Shown here in pieces: positions 36,481 through 45,223 of a DNA stretch of 64,000 nucleotides. The stretch is from assembly GCA_017634065.1 (NCBI GenBank), contig JAGBOC010000012.1, positions 115,990 through 179,989 on the forward strand. Direction: 5' to 3'. The notes beneath the pieces were generated by a model, which did not search any database, had not been told where the DNA came from, and saw only the letters and a list, made by a program, of their open reading frames with translations. Source of the stretch: Lachnospiraceae bacterium (GTDB taxonomy: Bacteria; Bacillota; Clostridia; Lachnospirales; Lachnospiraceae). A program made the position numbers and the translations under genes. Position 1 is the first letter of the stretch. Each line of letters starts with the position of its first letter.

Positions 36481-37011
36481 ATGTCAACAGTAAGAAAATT
36501 AGGAAGAACAACAAGCCAAAGAAAGGCAATGCTTCGAAGCCTTGCAACACAACTTTTACTTCATGGAAAGATCAAGACTACAGAGACAAGAGCAAAGGAA
36601 ACAAAGAAAATTGTAGAGCCACTTATAGCACTCGCTTGTAAGGAAGCTGATAATTATGAGACAATAACTGTAAAGGCTAAAGCACCAAAGAAAGATAAAG
36701 ATGGCAATAGGATAAAAGAAGAAGTTAATGGAAGAAAAAAGACTGTATATGATATAGTTGATAAGACTATCAAAAAGGATAAACCATCAAGACTTTTTGC
36801 GAGAAGAAAGATTCTTTCAGTTTTATATCCTGCATCAGATTTTGAAAATCCAAAAAAGAAGAAAACTAAAAAATCTATAGACCTTGTAGCTAAATTATTT
36901 GATGAGTATGCACCAAAGTATAAAGATAGAAAGGGTGGATATACGAGAATTGTTAAGATAGGTCAAAGAGTTGGCGATCAAGCAATGGAAGTTCTATTTG
37001 AACTCGTATAA
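36481..37011 (+). CDS. rplQ: 50S ribosomal protein L17 (bL17) with internal insertion
   Basis: bL17 starts MSTVRKLGRTTSQRKAMLRS and ends YTRIVKIGQRVGDQAMEVLFEL, as expected. Between about residues 60 and 108 an insertion rich in Lys and Asp (KAPKKDKDGNRIKEEVNGRK region) raises the length to 176, against 112-130 in most bacteria. I recall similar insertions in Lachnospiraceae, which supports the lineage guess. AAAGGAG precedes ATG 36481. It ends the alpha operon before a terminator. Confidence 0.96.
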   Translation: MSTVRKLGRTTSQRKAMLRSLATQLLLHGKIKTTETRAKETKKIVEPLIALACKEADNYETITVKAKAPKKDKDGNRIKEEVNGRKKTVYDIVDKTIKKDKPSRLFARRKILSVLYPASDFENPKKKKTKKSIDLVAKLFDEYAPKYKDRKGGYTRIVKIGQRVGDQAMEVLFELV

Positions 37012-37016
37012 AATAA

Positions 37017-37041
37017 AGCCGTCGACAAGACGGCTTTTTTT
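37017..37041 (+). terminator. Intrinsic terminator of the ribosomal operon
   Basis: AAGCCGTC and GACGGCTT flank GACAA and are followed by a T run. The -35 box of the next promoter (37022-37027) is inside the stem. Confidence 0.9.
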
Positions 37042-37050
37042 ATGTATAAT
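37022..37050 (+). promoter_or_regulatory. Probable promoter of fhs
   Basis: TCGACA (37022-37027, inside the terminator stem-loop), 17 bases, perfect TATAAT (37045-37050). Predicted start about 37057, 24 bases before the fhs ATG. Confidence 0.6.
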
Positions 37051-37080
37051 AATAAAAATTACTTAAGGGAGAAAATAGTT

Positions 37081-38817
37081 ATGAAATCAGATATAGAGAT
37101 AGCTCAAAGCATAAAACCTCATAAGATTAATGAGATAGCAAGAACTCTTAATTTGAGTGAAGATAATATAGAACTATATGGCAAGTATAAAGCAAAAATA
37201 ACTAATTACGACACTCTTATAAAAAATAATGCCGAAAAAATAAATAAAACTCCACTTGTTTTAGTTTCTGCTATTAATCCAACTCCTGCAGGAGAAGGAA
37301 AGACTACTACAACTATAGGACTTTCAGATGCATTAAATAAACTTGGTAAGAAAGTAGTAGTTGCACTTCGTGAGCCATCTCTTGGTCCAGTATTTGGTGT
37401 GAAAGGTGGAGCCTGTGGTGGTGGCTATGCCCAGGTCATCCCTATGGAAGATATTAATCTTCATTTCACTGGTGATTTCCACGCTATAGGTTCAGCAAAT
37501 AATCTTATATCGGCAATGCTTGATAATCATATCTATCAGGGAAATGTATTAAATATTGATATAGATAAAATAATCTGGCATAGAGCAGTTGATATGAATG
37601 ATAGGGTACTTCGAAATATAACTGTCGGTCAGGGAAGTGAAAAGAATGGAGTTGAAAGAAAAGATAGTTATGATATTACAGTCGCATCAGAGATAATGGC
37701 TGTATTTTGTTTAGCGAAAGATCTAAATGATTTAAGAGATAGACTTGGCAGAATCATTATTGCTTACGATAAAAATGATAATCCTATAACAGTAAATGAC
37801 ATTAAAGCAACTGGAGCAGTTCTTGCATTACTAAAAGATGCATTTAAGCCAAATCTCGTCCAGACACTTGAAGGAACCCCTGCTATAATTCATGGTGGGC
37901 CATTTGCAAATATCGCTCATGGTTGCAATTCAGTTGTAGCAACTAAAACTGCACTTGCCTTATCTGATATAACTGTTACGGAGGCAGGTTTCGGTGCTGA
38001 CCTTGGTGCTGAAAAGTTTCTTGATATTAAATGCAGAGTGTCAAATCTTAAGCCATCTTGCGTAGTGATAGTAGCGACTGTTCGCGCTCTAAAACATCAC
38101 GGATATTCATATCTTGAAAATAGTGGAAAGGATGTAAGTGCTTATAAACTTGATGATAAAAAGTTTAATCTAAATATAGAAAATATTGAGGCATTAAAAG
38201 CAGGTATTCCAAATCTAGTTCAGCACGTTGATAATATAAAAAATGTGTATGGACTTCCATGTGTTGTCGCTATAAATGCATTTCCAACTGACACTGAAAA
38301 TGAGTTAAATATTGTGGCAGAAGAGTGCAAGAAACTAAATGTAAGTGCAGTTCTTTCTGAAGTATGGGCAATAGGAAGTGAAGGTGGCATAAACCTAGCA
38401 AAAGAAGTTTTGAAGCAAATTGATGAAAATAGAGATTTAAGTACTTTCAAATTTACTTATAATTTAGATGAGAGCATAGAAAATAAAATTAACGATATAG
38501 CAAAGAAGATTTATCGTGCATCAGGAGTAATATTTACTGAAAATGCAAAGAAACAAATCGAGACACTTAAAAAACTTAATCTTGATAAGTTACCTATATG
38601 TATCGCAAAAACACAATATTCATTTTCTGACAATGCAAAACTTCTTGGAGCACCAAAAGATTTTGAAATAACTGTAAGAAATATAAAGATTTCAGCGGGG
38701 GCAGGATTTATAGTCGCACTTACTGGCGACATAATGACTATGCCAGGTCTTCCAAAGGTTCCTTCCGCTGAAAAGATTGATGTAGATGAGAATGGAAATA
38801 TAGTAGGAATCTTTTAG
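37081..38817 (+). CDS. fhs: Formate-tetrahydrofolate ligase
   Basis: ATP-dependent enzyme that makes 10-formyl-THF from formate, central to one-carbon metabolism in anaerobes. The P-loop [53 protein letters not shown] and the late [15 protein letters not shown] are family signatures. At 578 residues it is slightly longer than the usual 555. I chose ATG 37081, which has GGGAG about ten bases upstream; a frame-open ATG at 37042 overlaps the promoter. It has its own promoter and no folate genes beside it. Confidence 0.96.
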   Translation: MKSDIEIAQSIKPHKINEIARTLNLSEDNIELYGKYKAKITNYDTLIKNNAEKINKTPLVLVSAINPTPAGEGKTTTTIGLSDALNKLGKKVVVALREPSLGPVFGVKGGACGGGYAQVIPMEDINLHFTGDFHAIGSANNLISAMLDNHIYQGNVLNIDIDKIIWHRAVDMNDRVLRNITVGQGSEKNGVERKDSYDITVASEIMAVFCLAKDLNDLRDRLGRIIIAYDKNDNPITVNDIKATGAVLALLKDAFKPNLVQTLEGTPAIIHGGPFANIAHGCNSVVATKTALALSDITVTEAGFGADLGAEKFLDIKCRVSNLKPSCVVIVATVRALKHHGYSYLENSGKDVSAYKLDDKKFNLNIENIEALKAGIPNLVQHVDNIKNVYGLPCVVAINAFPTDTENELNIVAEECKKLNVSAVLSEVWAIGSEGGINLAKEVLKQIDENRDLSTFKFTYNLDESIENKINDIAKKIYRASGVIFTENAKKQIETLKKLNLDKLPICIAKTQYSFSDNAKLLGAPKDFEITVRNIKISAGAGFIVALTGDIMTMPGLPKVPSAEKIDVDENGNIVGIF

Positions 38818-38828
38818 AATACATTTTT

Positions 38829-39692
38829 ATGAAAGCTTGGCTTGTGACAAATAAATATTATATCAGTAAAAGTTTTGATAGAATCAAATATCTTTTGCAT
38901 GAATCGGCAAAAAATTTTGATATTGAATTGATAGAGTATAATAATCTTGAGATGCAAAACTTGCTTTTTAATGATAACTATACAAAACCAAGTTTCGTAT
39001 TATTTTGGGATAAAGATGTTAAACTTGCAAGTATGATTGAGAGTAAGGGTATAAAAGTATTTAACTCTTCTGATAGTATAAGACTATGTGATGACAAATC
39101 ACTTACTTATCTTAAATTATTAAATAGCAACATCAAACAACCAAAAACTATATTCTCACCCCTACTTTACTATCATGACACTACAGAAGATGATGGCTAT
39201 ATAGACTTTATCTTAAAAAGTTTTGAGTTTCCATTTGTCTTTAAAGAATGTTTTGGCTCATTTGGTCAACAAGTAAGTTTGATAAACAGCAAATCTGAAT
39301 TAATAGACAAGATTAAGTCTATAGGCTTTTGCCCCTATATCATACAAGAATTAATCAAGTCAAGCTTTGGAAAAGATTTAAGAGTTTATGTAGTTGGCGA
39401 TGAAGTTATAGCATCAATGAAACGCGAGAACTTAAGTGGTGACTTTAGAGCAAATATTGAAGTTGGAAGTTCTGGGACACCTTACGAAGCATCTAATAAG
39501 CAAATTGAGATGGCACTTAAGGTTACTAAAGAACTTGGGTTATCTTTTGGTGGGATAGACTTATTATTTGGTGAGAATGAAGAGCCAATCTTTTGTGAAG
39601 CTAACTCAAATGCATATTTCAATGAGATTGATAAAGTATCAGGGGTTAAAATTGAAAATAAAATCTTTGAACATATCCTAAAGTCAATATAA
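38829..39692 (+). CDS. RimK-like ATP-grasp ligase
   Basis: A 287-residue ATP-grasp protein of the RimK type (carboxylate-amine or glutamate ligases). Visible parts: a short N-terminal domain, FVFKECFGSFGQQVSLI (ATP-binding lysine and glycine loop), EL-linked hinge IIQELI, RVYVVGDEVIASMKREN, and the metal-binding FCEANSNAYF. Substrate unknown; related proteins add glutamate to ribosomal protein S6 or to cofactors, but this cannot be decided here. It starts 11 bases after fhs with no clear ribosome-binding site and ends before a terminator. Confidence 0.82.
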   Translation: MKAWLVTNKYYISKSFDRIKYLLHESAKNFDIELIEYNNLEMQNLLFNDNYTKPSFVLFWDKDVKLASMIESKGIKVFNSSDSIRLCDDKSLTYLKLLNSNIKQPKTIFSPLLYYHDTTEDDGYIDFILKSFEFPFVFKECFGSFGQQVSLINSKSELIDKIKSIGFCPYIIQELIKSSFGKDLRVYVVGDEVIASMKRENLSGDFRANIEVGSSGTPYEASNKQIEMALKVTKELGLSFGGIDLLFGENEEPIFCEANSNAYFNEIDKVSGVKIENKIFEHILKSI

Positions 39693-39707
39693 TATCATTA
39701 ATAAAGT

Positions 39708-39740
39708 AAGGTTATAGACATATAACCTTTATTATTTATT
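39708..39740 (+). terminator. Intrinsic terminator after the ATP-grasp gene
   Basis: A perfect 9-bp AT-rich stem (AAGGTTATA 39708-39716 with TATAACCTT 39721-39729) with a GACA loop, followed by a T-rich but interrupted tail. Confidence 0.6.
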
Positions 39741-39765
39741 CACTTTACTTTATTATGATAAAGTG
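39741..39765. promoter_or_regulatory. Inverted repeat, possible operator
   Basis: CACTTTA (39741-39747) and TAAAGTG (39759-39765) form a perfect 7-bp inverted repeat with an 11-base centre, about 40 bases before a TrpR-like regulator gene. It could be an autoregulatory site; no direct evidence. Confidence 0.35.
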
Positions 39766-39806
39766 CTAAACTGATAAATAAGTAAATCGTATATGAGGTA
39801 AATATT

Positions 39807-40085
39807 TTGGAAAGCTTTCACAATGAATTAACTGATAAGTTGATGGACACTATTTCAAAATTAAAAACGAGAAAAGACTGCTATGATTTTTTTGAAGATG
39901 TATGCACTATCAAAGAGATTTTAGATATGTCAAAAAGACTTGAAGCCGCGAAACTTTTAGATAAGGGCTTAAGCTATAACGAAGTTATAGAAAAGATTGG
40001 AATTAGTACTGCCACACTTAGTCGTATAAGCAAGGCACTTAACTATGGTACCGGCGGATACAAAAAAGTTATTAAAAAAAATTAG
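39807..40085 (+). CDS. TrpR/YerC-family transcriptional regulator
   Basis: The 92-residue all-helical protein matches the YerC/YecD family of TrpR-like proteins: FFEDVCTIKEILDMSKRLEAAKLLDKGLSYNEVIEKIGISTATLSRISKALNYG contains the helix-turn-helix (IGISTATLSRISKAL). Such proteins bind operator DNA as dimers; the effector of this family is not established to my knowledge. Start is TTG 39807 with TGAGGT about seven bases upstream; no ATG fits. It precedes an amino-acid ABC transporter by 18 bases, which it may regulate. Confidence 0.85.
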   Translation: MESFHNELTDKLMDTISKLKTRKDCYDFFEDVCTIKEILDMSKRLEAAKLLDKGLSYNEVIEKIGISTATLSRISKALNYGTGGYKKVIKKN

Positions 40086-40103
40086 TAGAAAAAGGAGATT
40101 CCT

Positions 40104-40946
40104 ATGAAAGTATTTAAAAGATTATTTGCAATTATTTTATCATCAGCAATTATTTTTACTTTGATTTCTTGTAGTAAAAATACACCTTCTCAAACAGTAG
40201 ATACTGAAAGTGTTAGTTCATCATCTAAAAAGTTCGTAGTTGGCTTTGACGCCGAATATCCACCTTATGGATATCTTTCAGATGATGGTAAAAGTTATGA
40301 GGGTTTTGATTTAGATTTGGCAAGAGAGTTTTGTAAGAGAGCAGGATATGAGTTTGTTGCTCAACCTATAGACTGGGATTCAAAAGACCTTGAGTTAAAC
40401 TCTGGCAATATAGATTGTATTTGGAATGGATTTACGATAAATGGTAGAGAAGATAGTTATACTTGGTCTTTCCCGTATGTAGATAATTCTATCGTATTAA
40501 TTGTTAATTCAGATTCTGATATCAATACTAAAGCAGACTTAAAAGATAAAGTAGTTATGGTTCAAGCTGCTTCATCAGGACTTGCTGCTCTTAAAAGTGA
40601 TGAAAATAAAGATTTGCTCAACTCATTTAATAGACTTGAACAATGTTCAGAATATAATTCAGCATTTATGAATCTTGAATCAGGAGTAGTTGACTGTGTG
40701 GCTGTAGATATCGGTGTAGCAAAATATAAGTTAAATAATTCTGATGGTAAGTTTAGACAGTTAGATGAGACTGTATCAAGTGAGCAATATGCTATTGGAT
40801 TTAAGAAAGGAAATACTGCTCTTAAAGATGAAGTTGAAAAAGTTTTATCTGATATGTGGAAAGATGGAACTTTTATGAATATAGCAAATAAGTATTCTGA
40901 CTATTCTTTACCAGATACTATCTGCATAGATCAATATATAAAATAA
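40104..40946 (+). CDS. Amino-acid ABC transporter substrate-binding lipoprotein
   Basis: A 280-residue SBP_bac_3-type protein. The signal peptide ends in the lipobox LISC (Cys about 23), followed by a Ser/Thr-rich linker and the binding domain: FVVGFDAEYPPYGYLSDDGKSYEGFDLDLAREF, then WNGFTINGREDSYTWSFPY. It captures a polar amino acid (glutamine, histidine or similar) outside the membrane. AAAGGAG precedes ATG 40104. The permease starts two bases after its stop, and the ATPase follows, completing the uptake system. Confidence 0.93.
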   Translation: MKVFKRLFAIILSSAIIFTLISCSKNTPSQTVDTESVSSSSKKFVVGFDAEYPPYGYLSDDGKSYEGFDLDLAREFCKRAGYEFVAQPIDWDSKDLELNSGNIDCIWNGFTINGREDSYTWSFPYVDNSIVLIVNSDSDINTKADLKDKVVMVQAASSGLAALKSDENKDLLNSFNRLEQCSEYNSAFMNLESGVVDCVAVDIGVAKYKLNNSDGKFRQLDETVSSEQYAIGFKKGNTALKDEVEKVLSDMWKDGTFMNIANKYSDYSLPDTICIDQYIK

Positions 40947-40947
40947 T

Positions 40948-41598
40948 ATGTCATATACGAGTTTGATACTAAAAATATTAGATGGTGCTGGAGCTTCGTT
41001 TATTATATTTTTTACGACGCTTTTATTTTCACTACCACTTGGGATTTTGATAATGTTTGCACGAATGTCTAAAGTTAAGCCATTAAGTGCAGTTACAAGA
41101 TTTATTATCTCAATTCTTCGTGGGACACCACTTATGCTTCAACTGATAGTTTGGTTCTTTGGTCCATACTACATTTTTGGATTAAAACTAAACTATAGTT
41201 GGAGAATAGTTTCAATTATTTTAGGATTTTCAATAAACTATGCAGCATACTTTGCAGAGATATATAGGTCAGGTCTTATAAGTATACCTATAAGTCAGTA
41301 TGAAGCTGCAACAGTTCTTGGCTATACTAAAAGTCAGACATTTATAAAAATTATTTTTCCGCAGATGGTTAAAAGAGTTTTACCAGCAGTCACAAATGAG
41401 ATTATAACACTTATTAAAGACACCTCACTTGCCTTTGTTGTCGCATATGCAGAGATGTTTACCATAGCGAAGCAAGTAGCAGCAAAAGAAACTACGATAG
41501 TTCCATTATTTATTGCTGGACTATTTTATTATATATTTAATTATATAGTTGCATTTGCTATGGAGAGAATAGAAAAGGCATTTGATTATTATAGATAA
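40948..41598 (+). CDS. Amino-acid ABC transporter permease
   Basis: The 216-residue protein has about five membrane helices and the HisM/GlnP-type pattern: RGTPLMLQLIVWFFGPYY, YAAYFAEIYRSGLISIPISQYEAATVLGYTKSQTFIKIIFPQ, the EAA loop that contacts the ATPase, and IKDTSLAFVV. Only one permease is encoded, so it probably works as a homodimer. Two bases separate it from the binding-protein gene; no separate ribosome-binding site is evident. Confidence 0.93.
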   Translation: MSYTSLILKILDGAGASFIIFFTTLLFSLPLGILIMFARMSKVKPLSAVTRFIISILRGTPLMLQLIVWFFGPYYIFGLKLNYSWRIVSIILGFSINYAAYFAEIYRSGLISIPISQYEAATVLGYTKSQTFIKIIFPQMVKRVLPAVTNEIITLIKDTSLAFVVAYAEMFTIAKQVAAKETTIVPLFIAGLFYYIFNYIVAFAMERIEKAFDYYR

Positions 41599-41599
41599 T

Positions 41600-42391
41600 A
41601 TGAGTTTATTTGAGATTAAAAATTGCAAAAAGACATTTAATGGTCAAAAAGTTCTTGATGATATAAGTTTTAAGATTAATGAAGGAGAAGTTCTTGCCAT
41701 TATCGGTTCAAGTGGTAGTGGCAAAACTACCTTACTTCGGATATGCACCTTCCTTGAATGTATGGATGATGGGGAGATGTGGTATCTAGATAATCAAGTA
41801 GTTAGTTCATCAAGTGGTAGAGCAAAATATATCGGTCAAGATGATTTATCTCTTGATTCATTAAACAAAAATAAAGAACTTGTCAAAATTAAAAGTTATT
41901 TTGGACTTGTCTTTCAGAGCTTCAATTTATTTCCACACTGGACAGTTCTTAAAAATGTAATGGACGCACCAATCTCTGTCCAAAAAAGAAATCCAAATGA
42001 AGTAAAAGAGAGAGCAATGTATTTCTTAAAAAAGATGGGACTTGAAGATAAAGCAAATAATTATCCATGTGAGTTATCAGGCGGTCAACAGCAAAGAGTT
42101 GCTATCGCGAGAGCCCTTTGTCTTGAACCAAAAATTATTTATTTTGATGAGCCAACATCTGCACTTGACCCAGAACTTACATCAGAGATTTTGAAAGTAA
42201 TAAAAGAACTCGCGAAAGAAAAGAGAACGATGGTTATAGTTACTCATGAGATGAACTTTGCAAGAGATGTTGCTGATAGAGTTATATTTATGAATGATGG
42301 AGTAGTTGTAGAAGAAGGAAATGCGTATGACTTAATTACAAATCCTAAAAAAGAGCGCACAAAAAGATTCCTTCAAAAATATAATGAATAA
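41600..42391 (+). CDS. Amino-acid ABC transporter ATP-binding protein
   Basis: The 263-residue ATPase of the GlnQ/HisP type: Walker A IGSSGSGKTTLLR, Q-loop VFQSFNLFPHWTVLKN, signature LSGGQQQRVAIARAL, Walker B IIYFDEPTSALDPE and the His switch VTHEM. A short insertion follows Walker A (about 60-95), which lengthens the protein slightly. I start it at ATG 41600, just after the permease stop; an in-frame TTG at 41582 is less likely. It is followed by a terminator shared with the convergent cold-shock gene. Confidence 0.93.
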   Translation: MSLFEIKNCKKTFNGQKVLDDISFKINEGEVLAIIGSSGSGKTTLLRICTFLECMDDGEMWYLDNQVVSSSSGRAKYIGQDDLSLDSLNKNKELVKIKSYFGLVFQSFNLFPHWTVLKNVMDAPISVQKRNPNEVKERAMYFLKKMGLEDKANNYPCELSGGQQQRVAIARALCLEPKIIYFDEPTSALDPELTSEILKVIKELAKEKRTMVIVTHEMNFARDVADRVIFMNDGVVVEEGNAYDLITNPKKERTKRFLQKYNE

Positions 42392-42419
42392 AAAAAGAAC
42401 TGCATAAGCAGCTCTTTTT
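42391..42419. terminator. Bidirectional terminator between ABC ATPase and csp
   Basis: AGAACTGC and GCAGCTCT pair with one mismatch around ATAA, with A runs on the left and T runs on the right, so it can end both convergent genes. Confidence 0.7.
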
Positions 42420-42423
42420 CTGA

Positions 42424-42621
42424 TTAGCAAACAGTTACGTTTGTAGCCTGAGGGCCTTTCTCGCCATTAGTTACTTCAAACTCAACGGCTTGTCCTTCTT
42501 CAAGGTTTTTATAGCCCTCCATGTTTATGCCTGAATAGTGTACGAATACATCCTTTCCAGATTCATCATTGATAAAGCCATAACCTTTTTGTTTGTTGAA
42601 CCACTTAACAGTACCTTTCAT
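42424..42621 (-). CDS. Cold-shock protein (CspA family)
   Basis: A 65-residue single-stranded nucleic-acid-binding protein: [17 protein letters not shown] includes RNP1 (KGYGFI) and DVFVHYSGI gives RNP2; it ends [10 protein letters not shown]. It acts as an RNA chaperone. I start it at the ATG read from 42621, with GGAGGA a few bases upstream on the minus strand, rather than at an upstream codon at 42690 that would add 23 non-conserved residues. Its own promoter lies in the gap shared with the divergent gene at 42684. Confidence 0.96.
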   Translation of the reverse strand: MKGTVKWFNKQKGYGFINDESGKDVFVHYSGINMEGYKNLEEGQAVEFEVTNGEKGPQATNVTVC

Positions 42622-42661
42622 AGTTCCTCCACTAAAAACTATACAATACAAGATTATATAT

Positions 42662-42690
42662 AATTTATCATATATTTTAAATAATGTCAA
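42662..42690 (-). promoter_or_regulatory. Promoter of the cold-shock gene
   Basis: On the minus strand TTGACA (42690-42685), 17 bases, TAAATT (42667-42662), with a TGA extended -10. The -35 box overlaps the first codons of the divergent gene. Predicted start about 42655, leaving a roughly 34-base leader. Confidence 0.7.
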
Positions 42691-43199
42691 ATAGATTATT
42701 TTTAAAAACTAGCAAACTTTCATTAAGTATAGTGTTTTTAAGCATTATGCTTATAGTTTCCTATATAGAATCTATAATCCCTTTTAGTTTAGGGGGGCTA
42801 GGGGTGAAAATAGGACTTTCAAATATAGTGACTATACTTGCCATAAAGACTTTAAGTATAAGGGAAACTATATATATAAATGCCCTTAGACTTATAATTC
42901 TTGGGGTACTTTTCGGAAATCTTATGAGATTTATCATATCGGTATCAGGCTTTATATTAAGTTTTATAGTTATGGCAATCCTATTAAAAAAACTTAAGTT
43001 TTCTATAATAATAACAAGTATATATGGAGCAGTTTTTCATAACATAGGTCAGATAATTGCTATACTTTTTTTTATAAGAAACATCAATATCATATCACTT
43101 ATTCCTATCTATATCATTTTTGGAGTTTTCACAGGAACCATAATAGGTATAACTACAAATCTTTTATATAAGAAACTAAAAGTAATATCAATTGAATAA
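42684..43199 (+). CDS. Gx transporter family membrane protein (HepI-like)
   Basis: The 171-residue protein has about five membrane helices, with [43 protein letters not shown] typical of the Gx transporter family (annotated as heptaprenyl diphosphate synthase component I and related to ECF substrate-binding subunits). Its substrate is unsettled. The start ATG 42684 has no ribosome-binding site, and a + strand TATAAT (42659-42664) would give a leader of only about 13 bases. In many relatives it is paired with a NusG/FMN-binding gene, absent here. Confidence 0.8.
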   Translation: MSNRLFLKTSKLSLSIVFLSIMLIVSYIESIIPFSLGGLGVKIGLSNIVTILAIKTLSIRETIYINALRLIILGVLFGNLMRFIISVSGFILSFIVMAILLKKLKFSIIITSIYGAVFHNIGQIIAILFFIRNINIISLIPIYIIFGVFTGTIIGITTNLLYKKLKVISIE

Positions 43200-43220
43200 A
43201 AACTAGCATTGTGATAGAAT
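43192..43220 (+). promoter_or_regulatory. Promoter of the TrpXYZ-like ABC operon
   Basis: TTGAAT (43192-43197, at the end of the upstream gene), 17 bases, TAGAAT (43215-43220) with a TGA extended -10. Predicted start about 43227, leaving a leader of about 45 bases. Confidence 0.65.
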
Positions 43221-43271
43221 AGTAAAGGTCTAGAAATTAAAATTATCAAATAAATATTTAGGAGAAAACAT

Positions 43272-44228
43272 ATGTTTAAGAAATCTTTGGCACTATTTTT
43301 GGCACTTTCAGTTTGTTTTTCACTTTTAGCATGTGGAAATAAAAGTGCAAGTACTACTACAAGTACTGGCGAGAAAGTTTATAAAATCGGAACGCTTCAA
43401 TTAGTTCAGCATACTGCTCTTGATGCATCTTATCAAGGTTTTGTAGATTACTTAAATGAAAAAGGTATAAAGTTTAGTATGGATTTTCAAAATGCATCAG
43501 GCGAACAGTCTGCTTGTGAAACTATAGCTGAAAAGTTTGCAAATGATAATTTAGATCTTTGCTATGCGATAGCTACTCCAGCTGCTCAAAGTATTAATTC
43601 TCATCTTGAGAATGTACCTATAGTTGCATCTGCAGTAACTGACCCAGCTGCATCAGGCCTTTGTGCATCAAATGAAAATCCTGGTGGTATGCTCACAGCA
43701 GCATCTGACCTTACACCAGTTGAGGCTCAATTTGACTTGCTTGTAGAGTTACTTCCAAATGCTAAAAATGTAGGAATACTTTTTTGTTCAGCAGAAGCAA
43801 ATTCAAAGATACAATCAGATATGGCTATAGCAGCAGCAAATAAGAGAGGACTTAATGCTACTGAATACACTGTAGTCAACTCAAATGATATTCAGACAGT
43901 TGTGGAATCAATGATAGGAAAAGTTGATGTTATCTATGTCCCAACTGATAATGTCATTGCTTCAGGTTTTGATACAGTAGCTACTATTTGTTTAGATAAT
44001 AAGATTCCAACTATAGTTGGTGAAGAGTCAATGGTTGATAAGGGTGGATTTGCTACCTATGGTATCAATTATTATAGTTTAGGAAAGTTAGCAGGAGCAC
44101 TCGCTGAAAAGATTTTAGTAAATGGTGAGAATCCAGGTTCTATTCCTGTTGCATATCTTGATGCAGCATCTTGTACAAGAAAGATCAATAACGATACAGC
44201 AAGTATCCTTGGAATCGAGGTTAAATAA
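43272..44228 (+). CDS. ABC transporter substrate-binding lipoprotein (TrpX-like)
   Basis: A 318-residue lipoprotein with lipobox LLAC (Cys about 21), then the ABC_sub_bind pattern: YKIGTLQLVQHTALDASYQGFVDYLNEKGI, IAEKFANDNLDLCYAIATPAAQS, VASAVTDPAASGL and VDVIYVPTDNVIASG. This family includes the Firmicute tryptophan/tyrosine binding proteins, but the ligand here is not fixed by sequence, and no T-box was seen upstream. AGGAG precedes ATG 43272. Its stop overlaps the permease start (TAATG). Confidence 0.9.
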   Translation: MFKKSLALFLALSVCFSLLACGNKSASTTTSTGEKVYKIGTLQLVQHTALDASYQGFVDYLNEKGIKFSMDFQNASGEQSACETIAEKFANDNLDLCYAIATPAAQSINSHLENVPIVASAVTDPAASGLCASNENPGGMLTAASDLTPVEAQFDLLVELLPNAKNVGILFCSAEANSKIQSDMAIAAANKRGLNATEYTVVNSNDIQTVVESMIGKVDVIYVPTDNVIASGFDTVATICLDNKIPTIVGEESMVDKGGFATYGINYYSLGKLAGALAEKILVNGENPGSIPVAYLDAASCTRKINNDTASILGIEVK

Positions 44229-45223
44229 TGATTGGTTCACTACTTGGAGCAATTGGACAAGGTTTTATATGGGGAGTGATGGTTCTTGGTATATTCATCA
44301 CATATAAGATTTTAAATGTTTCTGATTTGACAGTTGATGGAAGTTTCGCAACTGGTGGTGCTGTATTTGCAGTTTCATTACTTGCGAATATTGATACAAG
44401 CATATGTCTACTACTTGCTATGATAGCAGGAGGCTTGTGTGGTCTCATCACTGGACTTTTGCATACAAAGTGTAAGATACCAGCTATACTTGCAGGAATA
44501 CTTACTCAACTTGGACTCTATTCTATAAATCTGCGTATTCTTGGCGATAAGGCAAATGTAAGTATATCGCAACTTAGCACAAATATTACTTTCATATCAA
44601 AGATTACTAATCTTACTCACACTCGTTCTGGCATGGTACTTGGTATCGTAGTTTCTATAATCTGTGTACTGATATTATATTTTTTACTTGGCACAGAGTT
44701 TGGTGCAAGTATAAGAGCAACTGGCAATAACGAGACTATGATAAGAGCACTCGGAGTAAATACTGACAATATAAAACTTTTCGGAATCATTTTGTCAAAT
44801 ATGCTTATTGGTCTATCAGGTGCTATGCTTGTGCAAATGAATAAATATGCTGATGTTGGTATGGGTAAGGGAGCTATAGTGTATGGACTTGCATCTATAG
44901 TTATAGGCGAAGTATTTTTCAGAAGATTTCAAAACTTCGGTATCAAACTCATCTCAAGTATATTTGGTTGTATAGTTTTTTTCATAATTAGAGCTATAGT
45001 CATAAGACTTGGACTTAAAGCAAATGATATGCAGCTTATATCTGCAGTTATCGTAGTCATCGCTCTTGCTATGCCAATCTTCAAAGAAAATATGGCTATG
45101 AGAAATATTGGCAAAAAGAACAACTGGAATAATTATAGAAAGAATAAAGATGTAGATGAGATAGTAGAAGATAAAATGACAAGAATCAATGTCACCGAAT
45201 CAGGAGGTGGCGAGTATGCTTAA
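44228..45223 (+). CDS. ABC transporter permease (TrpY-like)
   Basis: This 331-residue permease has eight or more membrane helices with the BPD_transp_2 pattern of branched-chain/TrpY-type importers: ILNVSDLTVDGSFATGGAVFA near residue 30, GLITGLLHTKCKIPAILAGILTQLGLYSINLRI, and SIRATGNNETMIRALGVNTD. ATG 44228 overlaps the binding-protein stop. The C-terminal 30 residues are charged and cytoplasmic, and their coding end carries the ATPase ribosome-binding site. Confidence 0.9.
   Translation: MIGSLLGAIGQGFIWGVMVLGIFITYKILNVSDLTVDGSFATGGAVFAVSLLANIDTSICLLLAMIAGGLCGLITGLLHTKCKIPAILAGILTQLGLYSINLRILGDKANVSISQLSTNITFISKITNLTHTRSGMVLGIVVSIICVLILYFLLGTEFGASIRATGNNETMIRALGVNTDNIKLFGIILSNMLIGLSGAMLVQMNKYADVGMGKGAIVYGLASIVIGEVFFRRFQNFGIKLISSIFGCIVFFIIRAIVIRLGLKANDMQLISAVIVVIALAMPIFKENMAMRNIGKKNNWNNYRKNKDVDEIVEDKMTRINVTESGGGEYA

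Noticed and set aside
39741-39765. Terminator reading of the 7-bp inverted repeat
   Set aside because: No T run follows and the 11-base centre is large; a separate terminator stem already lies at 39708-39729.
42622-42690. Longer cold-shock protein starting at 42690
   Set aside because: The extra 23 residues are not part of the family, and GGAGGA lies just before the internal ATG at 42621.
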